Part shown: positions 1 to 6,969 of the stretch, piece by piece
Layout: the number at the start of each line of letters is the position of its first letter
How positions within the stretch are numbered: the first letter of the stretch is position 1
From: an uncultured Bacilli bacterium
GTDB taxonomy: Bacteria > Bacillota_I > Bacilli_A > RF39 > UBA660
Direction of reading: 5' to 3'
Assembly (NCBI GenBank): GCA_944358685.1
Contig: CALVRQ010000063.1
Location: 1 to 17,714, forward strand
Length of the DNA stretch: 17,714 nt
Notes under the pieces: generated by a model
Told to the model about the DNA's origin: nothing
What the model saw: only the letters and a program-made list of their open reading frames with translations
The model's database searches: none
Translations under genes and position numbers: made by a program

Positions 1-10
1 AAAAAGTAAA

Positions 11-274
11 TTACTCCATCGCATTTACTTTCTTTGTTAATCTTGATTTTTTACGAGCACTAGTATTTTTAGCGATTACTCCAGCTCCAGCTGCCTTGTC
101 GATTCTTTTAATGGCAGTTTTTAAATTAGCAGTAGCTGCATCTTTGTCTTTTTTAGCAATAGCTCTTTCAACATTTTTAATTGCAGTCTTCGCACTAGCA
201 GAATATTCATTGTTTCTTTTTTCTTTTTTAATATTAACAGAAACTCTTTTCTTCGCATTCTTTAAGTTGGCCAT
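11..274 (-). CDS. rpsT: 30S ribosomal protein S20
   Basis: Small basic protein of 87 residues that binds 16S rRNA early in assembly of the small ribosomal subunit. The N-terminus MANLKNAKKRV is the usual S20 signature, followed by alternating Lys/Ala-rich helices and the C-terminal N.AARKKSRL-like stretch (here NTSARKKSRLTKKVNA). Length is normal for the family. An in-frame ATG exists 23 codons upstream, but the ATG at 274 is chosen because a perfect GGAGGT lies 7 nt before it and the protein then begins as S20 proteins do. It is divergent from gpr, the arrangement known from Bacillus. Its transcript has a good sigma-A promoter at 304-332. Any terminator lies beyond the window edge. Identification is certain from sequence. 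Confidence 0.97.
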   Translation of the reverse strand: MANLKNAKKRVSVNIKKEKRNNEYSASAKTAIKNVERAIAKKDKDAATANLKTAIKRIDKAAGAGVIAKNTSARKKSRLTKKVNAME

Positions 275-303
275 AATTTCACCTCCAAGCCACATGTATA
301 TCC

Positions 304-332
304 ATTTTAGCAAAATTCCAATTAAAAAGCAA
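304..332 (-). promoter_or_regulatory. Sigma-A promoter of rpsT
   Basis: Read on the minus strand, TTGCTT (327-332) and TAAAAT (304-309) are separated by exactly 17 nt. The -10 is 29 nt upstream of the rpsT ATG, leaving a short leader that carries GGAGGT. Good match to the vegetative consensus. Confidence 0.7.
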
Positions 333-395
333 GATTTTTTCACATTTTCGTATGAATTTTCCTTCTTTTGTTAAAAATAAAAAAGAGGTGAAAAT

Positions 396-1412
396 ATGAA
401 TCATGAAGTAGATTTAAAAAACAGTATTCTAAGAACAGACCTTGCCGTCGAATTAATTAAAACTCATCCCACTAAACAAATAGATGATATAAAAATTACA
501 AATATTACTCTAAATAAAGAAGAAGCAGACAAAATAAATAAAAAGGAAGGAAATTATACCACTATTGAATTTGAAGATGTAACCGACCATACCAACGCCG
601 AAAAACTTCAAACTATTTTTGCCGAAGAACTTCAAAAACTTTTAAAATTAGAAAACATTAATGATGATGATATGTGTTTAATTATTGGCCTTGGTAACGA
701 AAAATCAACTCCTGATTCTCTAGGACCACTAGTAATATCAAAAACCTTAGTTACAAATTATATATACCTTTATGGATCTTTAGACGAAGGATTTAGAAGA
801 GTATGTGCAATCTCTCCAGGAGTAATGGGTGAAACAGGTATTGAAACAAGTGACTTATTAAAAAGCATCGTAAATACTATCAAACCAAACTTTGTCATTA
901 CCATTGATGCTTTAGCTGCCTCATCTGTTGAAAGAGTAAATAAAACCATTCAAATGACCGATTCTGGCATTAATCCAGGTAGTGGAGTAGGTAATAAAAG
1001 AAAAGAAATTTCCAAAGAAATACTAGGTATTCCAACTATTGCAATCGGTATTCCAACGGTTGTTGATGCCGCTTCAATCGTCAGTGACACAATCAAATAT
1101 CTCTATGACCACTTTGCTTATCAAACGGCTAATATAAACAATCCTGCTACCAAGCTAACCGCTAATGTAAATTACCTAAAATTAAGTCAAAAATTCAAAA
1201 TAAATAAAGAAGAAAAAGAAAAAATATTAGGCATGGTTGGAACATTATCAGAAGAAGAAACCAAACAGTTAATCTACGAAATATTAAATCCCATCGGCTA
1301 TAATCTTATGGTTACTCCAAAAGAAGAAGACTTTGTTGTTGAAAAATTAGCTGAAGTTATCAGTACGGGATTAAACAAAGCATTACACAAACAAGTAAAA
1401 CAAAGTAATTAA
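396..1412 (+). CDS. gpr: Germination protease (SASP endopeptidase)
   Basis: Aspartic-type endopeptidase (family A25) that degrades small acid-soluble spore proteins when spores germinate, freeing spore DNA and supplying amino acids. The protein has 338 residues, a little shorter than Bacillus Gpr (about 370). RTDLAVE at residues 13-19 is the conserved N-terminal region where the zymogen is processed. The two acidic motifs proposed for catalysis are present: TPDSLGP with Asp107 and IDALAA with Asp171. GINPGSGVGNKR (191-202) and IPTVVDA are further conserved blocks. The ATG at 396 follows GAGGTG with 5 nt spacing. It heads the gpr-spoIIP pair typical of spore formers. Gpr is made under forespore sigma-G in Bacillus, but I could not find a convincing sigma-G promoter here. 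Identification is secure. Confidence 0.96.
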   Translation: MNHEVDLKNSILRTDLAVELIKTHPTKQIDDIKITNITLNKEEADKINKKEGNYTTIEFEDVTDHTNAEKLQTIFAEELQKLLKLENINDDDMCLIIGLGNEKSTPDSLGPLVISKTLVTNYIYLYGSLDEGFRRVCAISPGVMGETGIETSDLLKSIVNTIKPNFVITIDALAASSVERVNKTIQMTDSGINPGSGVGNKRKEISKEILGIPTIAIGIPTVVDAASIVSDTIKYLYDHFAYQTANINNPATKLTANVNYLKLSQKFKINKEEKEKILGMVGTLSEEETKQLIYEILNPIGYNLMVTPKEEDFVVEKLAEVISTGLNKALHKQVKQSN

Positions 1413-1425
1413 GCTTTGTTTTTTT
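1397..1425 (+). terminator. Weak terminator-like hairpin at the end of gpr
   Basis: AAAACAAAG (1397-1405) can pair with CTTTGTTTT (1414-1422), leaving an 8-nt loop that contains the gpr stop codon and running into a T-tract to 1425. The stem has only two G-C pairs, so termination may be partial. It would separate gpr from spoIIP, which has its own candidate promoter. Confidence 0.4.
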
Positions 1426-1427
1426 CT

Positions 1428-1457
1428 ACATTTTATTTAAACTCCATTTCATATAAT
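1428..1457 (+). promoter_or_regulatory. Candidate sigma-E-type promoter of spoIIP
   Basis: ACATTTT (1428-1434), 15 nt, then CATATAAT (1450-1457). This is one mismatch in each half from the mother-cell sigma-E pattern KMATATT-N13/15-CATACAAT, recalled from Bacillus, where spoIIP is sigma-E dependent. A sigma-A reading would put CATTTT at -35, which is poor. The -10 lies in the loop region of a small inverted repeat (TCCATTT 1443-1449, AAATGGA 1459-1465). In an AT-rich genome such matches can be chance. Confidence 0.4.
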
Positions 1458-1479
1458 TAAATGGAAAAGGGGTATGAAT

Positions 1480-2433
1480 ATGAAAAAAGTCAAACTAAAG
1501 AAAAAACGCAAATTCAAATTTAGGTTAATTGCTTATGCTTTCATTATGTTCCTAGGTTATGAATTATCATTCAATGTTATTATGAATATGAAATTAGTAG
1601 ACTCCAACGAAGAATTCATCAAAGCCCTAATGGTTGATTCAAATTATCATCTTTTATATGAAAAAAAAGCTAGCGATATTTTTACTAAACTATTCTCAAA
1701 AATAATAGATGTAAATCAGCCAATTTCTATCTTAGAAAATACCCTGCACTTTACTCCTAATGAAGAAAATATGACCTATGTAAGTAATCCTAAATTAGAA
1801 GAAGTAAGTAAACTAGAAGTCAATCCAACCGTCTTTATCTATAACACTCATCAAACTGAAGCATACCAAGGTAATGCCCTAGAAGGATATAATATAAAAC
1901 CTGGAGTCATGATGGCTTCATATATTCTGCAAGATAAATTAGCCGCCCAAAACATCAAAGCCAACGTTATGGAAGATAACATAACCGACTATTTAAACCT
2001 AAACAACATGAAATATAGTAAAAGCTATCAAGCAAGTAGAGTATTTCTCCAAGATGCTTTAAATAAATATAAAGACTATAAACTAATTATTGATCTTCAT
2101 AGAGATGCTCTTCCAAAAGATAAATCAACTATAATAATAAATAACAAATCATGTGCTAAAATATCCTTTGTCGTTGGGCAGGAGCACCAAAACTATGAAG
2201 CAAATCTCAAAGTAACTAATACTATAAATGATAAAATAAAGCAAAAATATCCAACCTTAACTAGAGGAGTTCTCACCAAAGGTGGCGAAGATTCTAATGG
2301 TATATATAACCAAGACTTAAATACCAATATTATCTTAATTGAAATTGGTGGACAAGAAAATACCATTGACGAAGTTTTAAACACCATTGAACTAATTGCT
2401 CCAATTATCGGAGAATACGTAAATGAAACATAA
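1480..2433 (+). CDS. spoIIP: Stage II sporulation protein P (SpoIIP)
   Basis: Membrane-anchored peptidoglycan amidase and endopeptidase that works with SpoIID and SpoIIM to thin septal wall and drive engulfment of the forespore. A Lys/Arg-rich N-terminus precedes one membrane segment (about residues 15-35), then a linker and the catalytic domain. Conserved motifs are IYNTHQTEAY with His124, IDLHRDA with His207, the QNYEANLK region, and LIEIGGQENTIDE with Glu288; the two His and the Glu fit the zinc-site residues of the family. An ATG at 1474 is in frame, but AAAAGGGG ends at 1472, only 1 nt before it; the ATG at 1480 has a 7-nt spacing and is preferred. The protein has 317 residues, shorter than Bacillus SpoIIP (about 400), mainly in the linker. 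The next gene overlaps its end by 11 nt. Confidence 0.94.
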   Translation: MKKVKLKKKRKFKFRLIAYAFIMFLGYELSFNVIMNMKLVDSNEEFIKALMVDSNYHLLYEKKASDIFTKLFSKIIDVNQPISILENTLHFTPNEENMTYVSNPKLEEVSKLEVNPTVFIYNTHQTEAYQGNALEGYNIKPGVMMASYILQDKLAAQNIKANVMEDNITDYLNLNNMKYSKSYQASRVFLQDALNKYKDYKLIIDLHRDALPKDKSTIIINNKSCAKISFVVGQEHQNYEANLKVTNTINDKIKQKYPTLTRGVLTKGGEDSNGIYNQDLNTNIILIEIGGQENTIDEVLNTIELIAPIIGEYVNET

Positions 2434-2755
2434 GAAATTAAATAAAATTTTTAGATATGCCATATTAGTAAGTTTCGTCACATTCTTTGCTTTATATTTA
2501 TCCCAAAGCACCGGTTACTTTGAATATCGTAATAGTAAAAAAGTAGCTTTAACTAACCAACAAATCGAAAAATTTGAACAGGACGTCAAAGAAGGTAAAG
2601 ACATTGACATTGAAGACTATATTGATGTAAATAATAAAGATTACCAAAACACTATTTCAAAAACAGGACTAACCATATCAAGTGTCACTGAAAAAGCTAT
2701 TCAAAAAATAATTAATGGAAGTTTCAAAGTTTTAGGTGATTTAGTAGGCGAGTAA
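2423..2755 (+). CDS. Small single-pass membrane protein downstream of spoIIP
   Basis: Hypothetical protein of 110 residues. It has a basic N-terminus, one membrane segment at about residues 11-27 and an extracytoplasmic part rich in Lys, Asp and Glu. The C-terminus (GLTISSVTEKAIQKIINGSF) looks like an amphipathic helix. Its ATG overlaps the end of spoIIP by 11 nt, with GGAG 9 nt upstream, so the two are probably co-translated. In Bacillus the gene after gpr-spoIIP is yqxA (DUF3679), a similar-sized single-pass protein. This gene is its positional counterpart and may be a distant relative, but I cannot show homology by eye. A role in the sporulating cell beside SpoIIP is inferred only from context. 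Confidence 0.8.
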   Translation: MKHKKLNKIFRYAILVSFVTFFALYLSQSTGYFEYRNSKKVALTNQQIEKFEQDVKEGKDIDIEDYIDVNNKDYQNTISKTGLTISSVTEKAIQKIINGSFKVLGDLVGE

Positions 2756-2791
2756 CCTAGAAATGTGGTATTATATTTCTAGGTGATTTTT
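2756..2791 (+). terminator. Hairpin closing the spoIIP operon and covering the nfo ribosome binding site
   Basis: CCTAGAAAT (2756-2764) pairs perfectly with ATTTCTAGG (2775-2783) around a 10-nt loop, followed by TGA and five T (2787-2791). The right arm and the next bases contain AGGTG (2781-2785), the Shine-Dalgarno of nfo, whose ATG is at 2792. It can act as a terminator for the upstream operon and as a block to nfo translation on read-through RNA. Confidence 0.6.
2766..2774 (+). promoter_or_regulatory. Extended -10 promoter of nfo inside the hairpin loop
   Basis: TGGTATTAT fits the extended -10 pattern TGNTATAAT with one mismatch. No good -35 is visible. Transcription would begin near 2781, after the left arm of the hairpin, so the nfo Shine-Dalgarno would be free on this RNA. 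Confidence 0.45.
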
Positions 2792-3712
2792 ATGGAAGAA
2801 TTAATTATAGGTAGCCACGTGTCTTTTACAAAAAACGAAGGCCTACTAGGTAGTGTAAATGAAGCTCTAAGTTACGGAGAAAACACATTTATGTTTTACA
2901 CTGGAGCTCCGCAAAATACGGTTAGAGCCCAAATTGATAAAAAGAAAACTGAAGAAGCAAAGAACTTAATGAAAGAAAACAATATTGATATAAACAATGT
3001 TATTATTCATGCACCATATATTGTAAATTTAGCAAACAATAAAGATGAACAAAAATATAATTTTGCTATAAACTTTTTAAAACAAGAATTAGAAAGAGCT
3101 AAAATTTTAGGTATTAAAAAAGTTGTTCTCCATCCAGGTAGTCATACCGGCTTAGGGGAAGAAAAAGGCTTAGAAAATATTATTAATGCCTTAAATCTCA
3201 TTCTAACTGAAAAAGAAGGACCCATCATCTGTCTAGAAACAATGGCTGGAAAAGGCTCTGAACTTGGAACAACTTTTGAACAATTAAATAAAATAATTAA
3301 TAGTATTAATAATAAAGATAGAATCCAAATATGTTTAGATACTTGTCATTTAAACGATGCTGGATATGATGTTAAAAATTTTGATGACCTATTAGACAAA
3401 TTTGATAAAATAATTGGCTTGGACAAAATAGGTTGTATTCATATTAATGATAGTAAAAACGAAATATCATCTCATAAAGACCGCCATGACAACATCGGAC
3501 TTGGAACAATTGGGTTTGATAATCTAATGAAAATTATCTATCATGAGAAATTAAAAAAAGTTCCTAAAATATTAGAAACTCCATACATAAGCATATCAGG
3601 CGGTAAAGACCGCACTTATGCACCATATAAATTTGAAATAGAAATGATAAAAAACAAAAAATATAATCCAAACCTTTTAGAAGATATTAGAAAATATTAC
3701 AAAAAATTTTGA
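2792..3712 (+). CDS. nfo: Endonuclease IV (AP endonuclease family 2)
   Basis: Zinc-dependent AP endonuclease that cuts the backbone 5' of abasic sites in base excision repair. In spore formers it also repairs DNA damage met at germination. The protein has 306 residues with a TIM-barrel pattern. All nine metal ligands expected from the E. coli enzyme can be placed: His73 (HAPY), His114 (LHPGSH), Glu149 (LETMAG), Asp183 and His186 (CLDTCH), His217 (IHINDS), Asp230 and His232 (KDRHDNIGLG), and Glu262 (LETPY). The frame is open from a GTG at 2783, but the ATG at 2792 is the start: AGGTG is 6 nt before it and the protein then opens with the usual IGSHVS region. Its 3' end overlaps a convergent gene by 16 nt. 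Confidence 0.97.
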   Translation: MEELIIGSHVSFTKNEGLLGSVNEALSYGENTFMFYTGAPQNTVRAQIDKKKTEEAKNLMKENNIDINNVIIHAPYIVNLANNKDEQKYNFAINFLKQELERAKILGIKKVVLHPGSHTGLGEEKGLENIINALNLILTEKEGPIICLETMAGKGSELGTTFEQLNKIINSINNKDRIQICLDTCHLNDAGYDVKNFDDLLDKFDKIIGLDKIGCIHINDSKNEISSHKDRHDNIGLGTIGFDNLMKIIYHEKLKKVPKILETPYISISGGKDRTYAPYKFEIEMIKNKKYNPNLLEDIRKYYKKF

Positions 3713-3960
3713 TATTTGTTGAAATATTCTTCAAACAAATTTTTAATCTTCAAATATTTATCCTTATCAAATTCCTTTTCCAACCTTAAAAATACCCCTC
3801 TTGAATTTCCATATAATAATTCTTCCCAATAATTATTCAAATAGTGGTATAATATATCTACTTCATCACTTGACAGTCTGATATTATTTAAAATACCAAA
3901 ATTGTAAATATCATCTTTTTTAATTTGTTTTATATAATTTTCAATTAATAGTTTATGCAT
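3697..3960 (-). CDS. DUF2624-like small protein (YqfT-type)
   Basis: Helical protein of 87 residues, converging on nfo and overlapping its last 16 nt. From memory, Bacillus yqfT, the gene next to nfo (yqfS), encodes a DUF2624 protein of similar length. The spacing of features agrees here: an N-terminal N..I..I...ELL-like helix, a FG/YG followed by I.LS..E, a middle variable part, then LEKEFD and LFEEYFNKY near the end. So I propose the same family. Function is unknown in either case. AGGGGG lies about 5 nt before the ATG. In Bacillus the pair is same-strand, as far as I recall; here it is convergent. Homology is inferred and needs a profile search. Confidence 0.7.
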   Translation of the reverse strand: MHKLLIENYIKQIKKDDIYNFGILNNIRLSSDEVDILYHYLNNYWEELLYGNSRGVFLRLEKEFDKDKYLKIKNLFEEYFNKYQNFL

Positions 3961-4011
3961 AAATTCCCCCTATAATAAAATATGTACAAAATCAAAGTGA
4001 GGTGACAAAAA

Positions 4012-6156
4012 ATGAAATTAAATGACAAAATAAAAAAATTCAAAAACAAAAGAAATTCATCATTAAAAATATCTAAACGCCAGCGCAAACCAAACTACAA
4101 TTTTAATTCATATAAAGAAAATAAAGACATAAAAATTGAAATTGAAAAACGCTATAACATCTTAACATTTATCATCATTTTAGCTTTATTAATATTAGTT
4201 ACCTCATTATTTCTCGTTCAAGTAGCTGGCGAGGAAAAATATAGCACAGAACTAGAAAACCTCACCAAAACAATCGTCTATGGTGAATCTGCCCCAAGAG
4301 GAAGAATATATGACCGCAATGGTAAATTAATTGTCGATAACAAACCATCTAAAGTAATTTATTATAAAAAGCCATCAGGTATAACCACAAAAAAAGAAAT
4401 AAAAATAGCCTATAAATTAGCTAATATGATTTCTCTTGATAGTTCTAAATTAAATGATTATGACTTTAAAAACTTCTGGATTAAAAACCACCCAGATGAA
4501 GCTGAAAAAAAAATAACCGACGCAGAATGGAAAAAACTTGATGAAAGAAAACTAACAAGTGATGATATTTATGAATTAAAAATTGAAAGAGTTACCACCG
4601 AAGACCTATCAATTTATACAGACTTAGATAAAAAAGCTGCCTATATATATACTTTAATGAACACCGGTTATTCATACGACGAAAAAGTCATCAAAAACGA
4701 AGATGTAACCGATGAAGAATATGCTTTAGTTTCAGAAAATCTAAGTGAATTAGAAGGTGTAAACACCAAACTAGACTGGGAAAGAACATATCTTTACGGT
4801 GATGTATTTAGAAGTATTTTGGGAAATGTTTCAACCAGTAAAAGTGGAATACCTGCTGAACTAAAAGACTATTACTTGGATAAAGGCTATAGCCTAGATG
4901 ATAGAGTAGGAACAAGTAACCTAGAATATCAATATGAAGACATACTAAAAGGAAAGAAAAATAAATATCAAGTCATGAGTGATGGCTCTTATAAACTATT
5001 AGAAGAAGGAGAAAGAGGTAACGACATAGTTTTAACCATTGATATTGAACTTCAAAAGGCCTTAGAAGAAATATTAACCGAAGAAGTATTAAATGCCAAA
5101 AAAGAAGCTAATACAGAATATTACGATGGTTCATTTGTCGTTATAACCAATCCTAAAACCGGTGAGATTCTAGCCATGGCTGGTAAACAATTAGCCAAAG
5201 ACGAAAACGGTCAATATAAAAAAGATGCAAATGGTCAATATAAAGTTATTGATTTCACATCAGGTGTAACTCAATCAACCGCTGTCATGGGTTCAGTAGT
5301 TAAAGGAGCCAGTCACATAGTTGGCTATAACACTGGAGCTTTAAAAATAGGTGAAGTAAGGTATGACAATTGTGTAAAAATAGCTGCTACCCCTGAAAAA
5401 TGTTCGTGGAAATACTTAGGTAGATTAAATGATATTACTGCATTAGCGCAATCATCAAATACATATCAGTACTATACCGCCATAAAAGTTGGTAAAGGAA
5501 CTTATAGTTATAATAAACCATTAGTAATTGATAAAGAAGCTTTCAATACATATAGAAATACATTTGCTGAATTTGGTTTAGGCGTTGAAACAGGAATTGA
5601 CCTTCCAAAAGAAATTACTGGTATCAAAGGTAATGATAGTACATCTGGATTATTACTTGACTTTGCTATTGGCCAAAACGACACCTATACACCAATTCAA
5701 TTATCACAGTATATCAGTACTATTGCCAATAATGGTACTAGAATGCGACCATATTTATATAAAGGACTATATAATGATACATCTAGTTATGACCAAAATA
5801 AAAAAGAATTAAATAAAGTAAACACTGAACAAAAATACATGGATAGAGTTCACGAAGGTTTCCAAGCAGTCTTAAAATATGGAACCGGTGCGGGATACAT
5901 TAATATGTCTTATAAACCAGCCGGAAAAACCGGAACCAGTCAAAGCTTTGTTGACACTAATGGAGATCATAAAGTCGATAAAGAAACCATCAGTACCACC
6001 TTTGTTGCTTATGCCCCTTATGATGACCCTAAAGTTTCATTCACTATCGTATCACCAAATATATCAAGACCAGATGGCCGAACTAGCCATCAATCTGCAA
6101 TAAATAAACGTTTAGCTGATAGAGTTTCTAAAAAATACTTTGAAATTTATCCATAA
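4012..6156 (+). CDS. Class B penicillin-binding protein (PbpA/PbpH type transpeptidase)
   Basis: Monofunctional D,D-transpeptidase that cross-links peptidoglycan at the outer face of the membrane. The protein has 714 residues. A Lys/Arg-rich cytoplasmic tail of about 45 residues leads to one membrane segment (about 47-68). The pedestal domain follows, with the typical GESAPRGRIYDRNGKLIVDN (about 88-107), then the transpeptidase domain. All three active-site motifs are intact: GSVVK with nucleophile Ser428 and Lys431, SSN with Ser481 and Asn483, and KTGT from Lys639. MGSVVKGAS is typical of the rod-elongation PBPs of Bacillus (PbpA, PbpH), but a sporulation role (SpoVD-like) cannot be excluded; no PASTA domain is seen at the C-terminus. 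Odd points are a tandem 8-residue duplication at 396-411 and an EF-hand-like loop at 648-658. GAGGTG precedes the ATG by 7 nt. TATAAT at 3971-3976 is a weak promoter candidate without a -35. Confidence 0.95.
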   Translation: MKLNDKIKKFKNKRNSSLKISKRQRKPNYNFNSYKENKDIKIEIEKRYNILTFIIILALLILVTSLFLVQVAGEEKYSTELENLTKTIVYGESAPRGRIYDRNGKLIVDNKPSKVIYYKKPSGITTKKEIKIAYKLANMISLDSSKLNDYDFKNFWIKNHPDEAEKKITDAEWKKLDERKLTSDDIYELKIERVTTEDLSIYTDLDKKAAYIYTLMNTGYSYDEKVIKNEDVTDEEYALVSENLSELEGVNTKLDWERTYLYGDVFRSILGNVSTSKSGIPAELKDYYLDKGYSLDDRVGTSNLEYQYEDILKGKKNKYQVMSDGSYKLLEEGERGNDIVLTIDIELQKALEEILTEEVLNAKKEANTEYYDGSFVVITNPKTGEILAMAGKQLAKDENGQYKKDANGQYKVIDFTSGVTQSTAVMGSVVKGASHIVGYNTGALKIGEVRYDNCVKIAATPEKCSWKYLGRLNDITALAQSSNTYQYYTAIKVGKGTYSYNKPLVIDKEAFNTYRNTFAEFGLGVETGIDLPKEITGIKGNDSTSGLLLDFAIGQNDTYTPIQLSQYISTIANNGTRMRPYLYKGLYNDTSSYDQNKKELNKVNTEQKYMDRVHEGFQAVLKYGTGAGYINMSYKPAGKTGTSQSFVDTNGDHKVDKETISTTFVAYAPYDDPKVSFTIVSPNISRPDGRTSHQSAINKRLADRVSKKYFEIYP
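5197..5244 (+). repeat. Two-copy 24-nt in-frame tandem repeat inside the PBP gene
   Basis: Positions 5197-5220 and 5221-5244 match at 21 of 24 bases and encode KDENGQYK followed by KDANGQYK. The duplication lies in the transpeptidase domain ahead of the SxxK motif, probably in a surface loop. It keeps the frame and the protein is otherwise intact. Confidence 0.85.
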
Positions 6157-6167
6157 TTTGATATAAT
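6140..6167 (+). promoter_or_regulatory. Promoter of the rpmG-efp operon
   Basis: TTGAAA (6140-6145), 16-nt spacer, TATAAT (6162-6167), with TG one base before the -10 (extended -10). The -35 sits inside the end of the PBP gene. Strong vegetative consensus. Confidence 0.75.
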
Positions 6168-6198
6168 ATTATAAGAAATGCGAAAAGGAGGGATAATT

Positions 6199-6366
6199 AT
6201 GGCAAAAAAAGGCGAAGCTAGAGATAACGTAACTTTAGTATGTAGTGTATGTAAAAATGAAAACTACCGTGTAGAAAAAAATAAAAGGAATACACCTGAA
6301 AGATTAAAGTTAAACAAATATTGCCCTAAGTGTGGGAAACATACAGAGCACAATGAAAAAAAATAA
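6199..6366 (+). CDS. rpmG: 50S ribosomal protein L33 (zinc-binding form)
   Basis: Ribosomal protein of 55 residues near the E site of the large subunit. Two CxxC pairs, Cys15/Cys18 (CSVC) and Cys42/Cys45 (CPKC), mark the zinc-containing C+ form, as opposed to the cysteine-free paralogue induced under zinc limitation in Bacillus. The NTPERLKLNKYCP block is typical. The open frame begins at 6178, but the ATG at 6199 has AAGGAGG 7 nt upstream and gives the normal L33 N-terminus (MAKKG). It is the first gene of an operon with efp 16 nt downstream. Confidence 0.96.
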   Translation: MAKKGEARDNVTLVCSVCKNENYRVEKNKRNTPERLKLNKYCPKCGKHTEHNEKK

Positions 6367-6382
6367 TTCATGGAGGTAAAGT

Positions 6383-6940
6383 ATGATAAATATTAATGAT
6401 ATTAAAAATGGAATGACAGTTGTAATTGACGGGAATATCTATTTAATTTTAGAATTCTTACACGTTAAGCCAGGAAAAGGACCTGCCTTTGTCCGCATTA
6501 AACTTAAAAATTTGAGAACTGGTTCAACAATTGAGCAAACATTCAATACAAACATTAAGTTTGAAAAAGCAATAATCGAAAAAAGACCAATGCAATATCT
6601 TTACAGTAATGGTGACATGTATAACTTTATGAACATGGAAAATTATGAACAAATGGATTTACCTAAAGAAAGTTTAGGTAATGATGTTAAATTCTTAAAA
6701 GAAGGTCTAGAAGTAGAGGTAACTTTCTATAAAGGTGAAGTTTTGGGAATAACATTACCAGAAAAAATAGAATATGAAGTAGCTCATACAGAACCTGGTG
6801 TCAAAGGTAACACTGCAACTAATGCGACTAAAGAAGCAACCTTAGAAAATGGGCTTACAGTCAAAGTACCATTGTTCATTAATGAACATGAACACATTAT
6901 TGTTTCAACTAAAGATGGTAAATACGATTCAAGAGCTTAA
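6383..6940 (+). CDS. efp: Translation elongation factor P
   Basis: Binds the ribosome between the P and E sites and relieves stalling at consecutive prolines. The protein has 185 residues, the family norm, with three barrel domains. Domain I carries the tip loop HVKPGKGPAFVR with Lys32, the residue modified in many bacteria (5-aminopentanol in Bacillus, beta-lysine in E. coli). No modification enzyme is in the window. The middle block TFNTNIKFEKA is typical, and the C-terminal domain has the G.KGNTATNATK.ATLE.G signature and ends in TKDGKYDSRA. GGAGGT lies 5 nt before the ATG. Co-transcription with rpmG is likely. Confidence 0.97.
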   Translation: MININDIKNGMTVVIDGNIYLILEFLHVKPGKGPAFVRIKLKNLRTGSTIEQTFNTNIKFEKAIIEKRPMQYLYSNGDMYNFMNMENYEQMDLPKESLGNDVKFLKEGLEVEVTFYKGEVLGITLPEKIEYEVAHTEPGVKGNTATNATKEATLENGLTVKVPLFINEHEHIIVSTKDGKYDSRA

Positions 6941-6969
6941 AGGTTATAAAAGAATAAAGAGGTGGAAAT

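Noticed and set aside
96..374. Plus-strand frame of 92 codons opposite rpsT
   Set aside because: Phe/Leu/Ser-rich mirror of the Lys-rich rpsT gene with no ribosome binding site.
320..395. Possible sigma-G promoter upstream of gpr (TGAATT at 353 as -35)
   Set aside because: No CATNNTA-like -10 lies at the right distance, so the match is too weak to annotate.
2783..3712. TGA might code for Trp, as in Mollicutes
   Set aside because: nfo ends at TGA exactly where the family ends, the 69-residue gene also ends in TGA, and all Trp in valS are TGG.
3961..3990. Divergent promoter pair between the DUF2624-like gene and the PBP gene
   Set aside because: TATAAT (3971) has no -35 or TG, and the opposite strand has only partial boxes; mentioned under the PBP gene but not listed.
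5585..6103. Two extra plus-strand frames of about 75 codons inside the PBP gene
   Set aside because: They are out of frame in a well-conserved enzyme, have no ribosome binding sites and resemble no protein.
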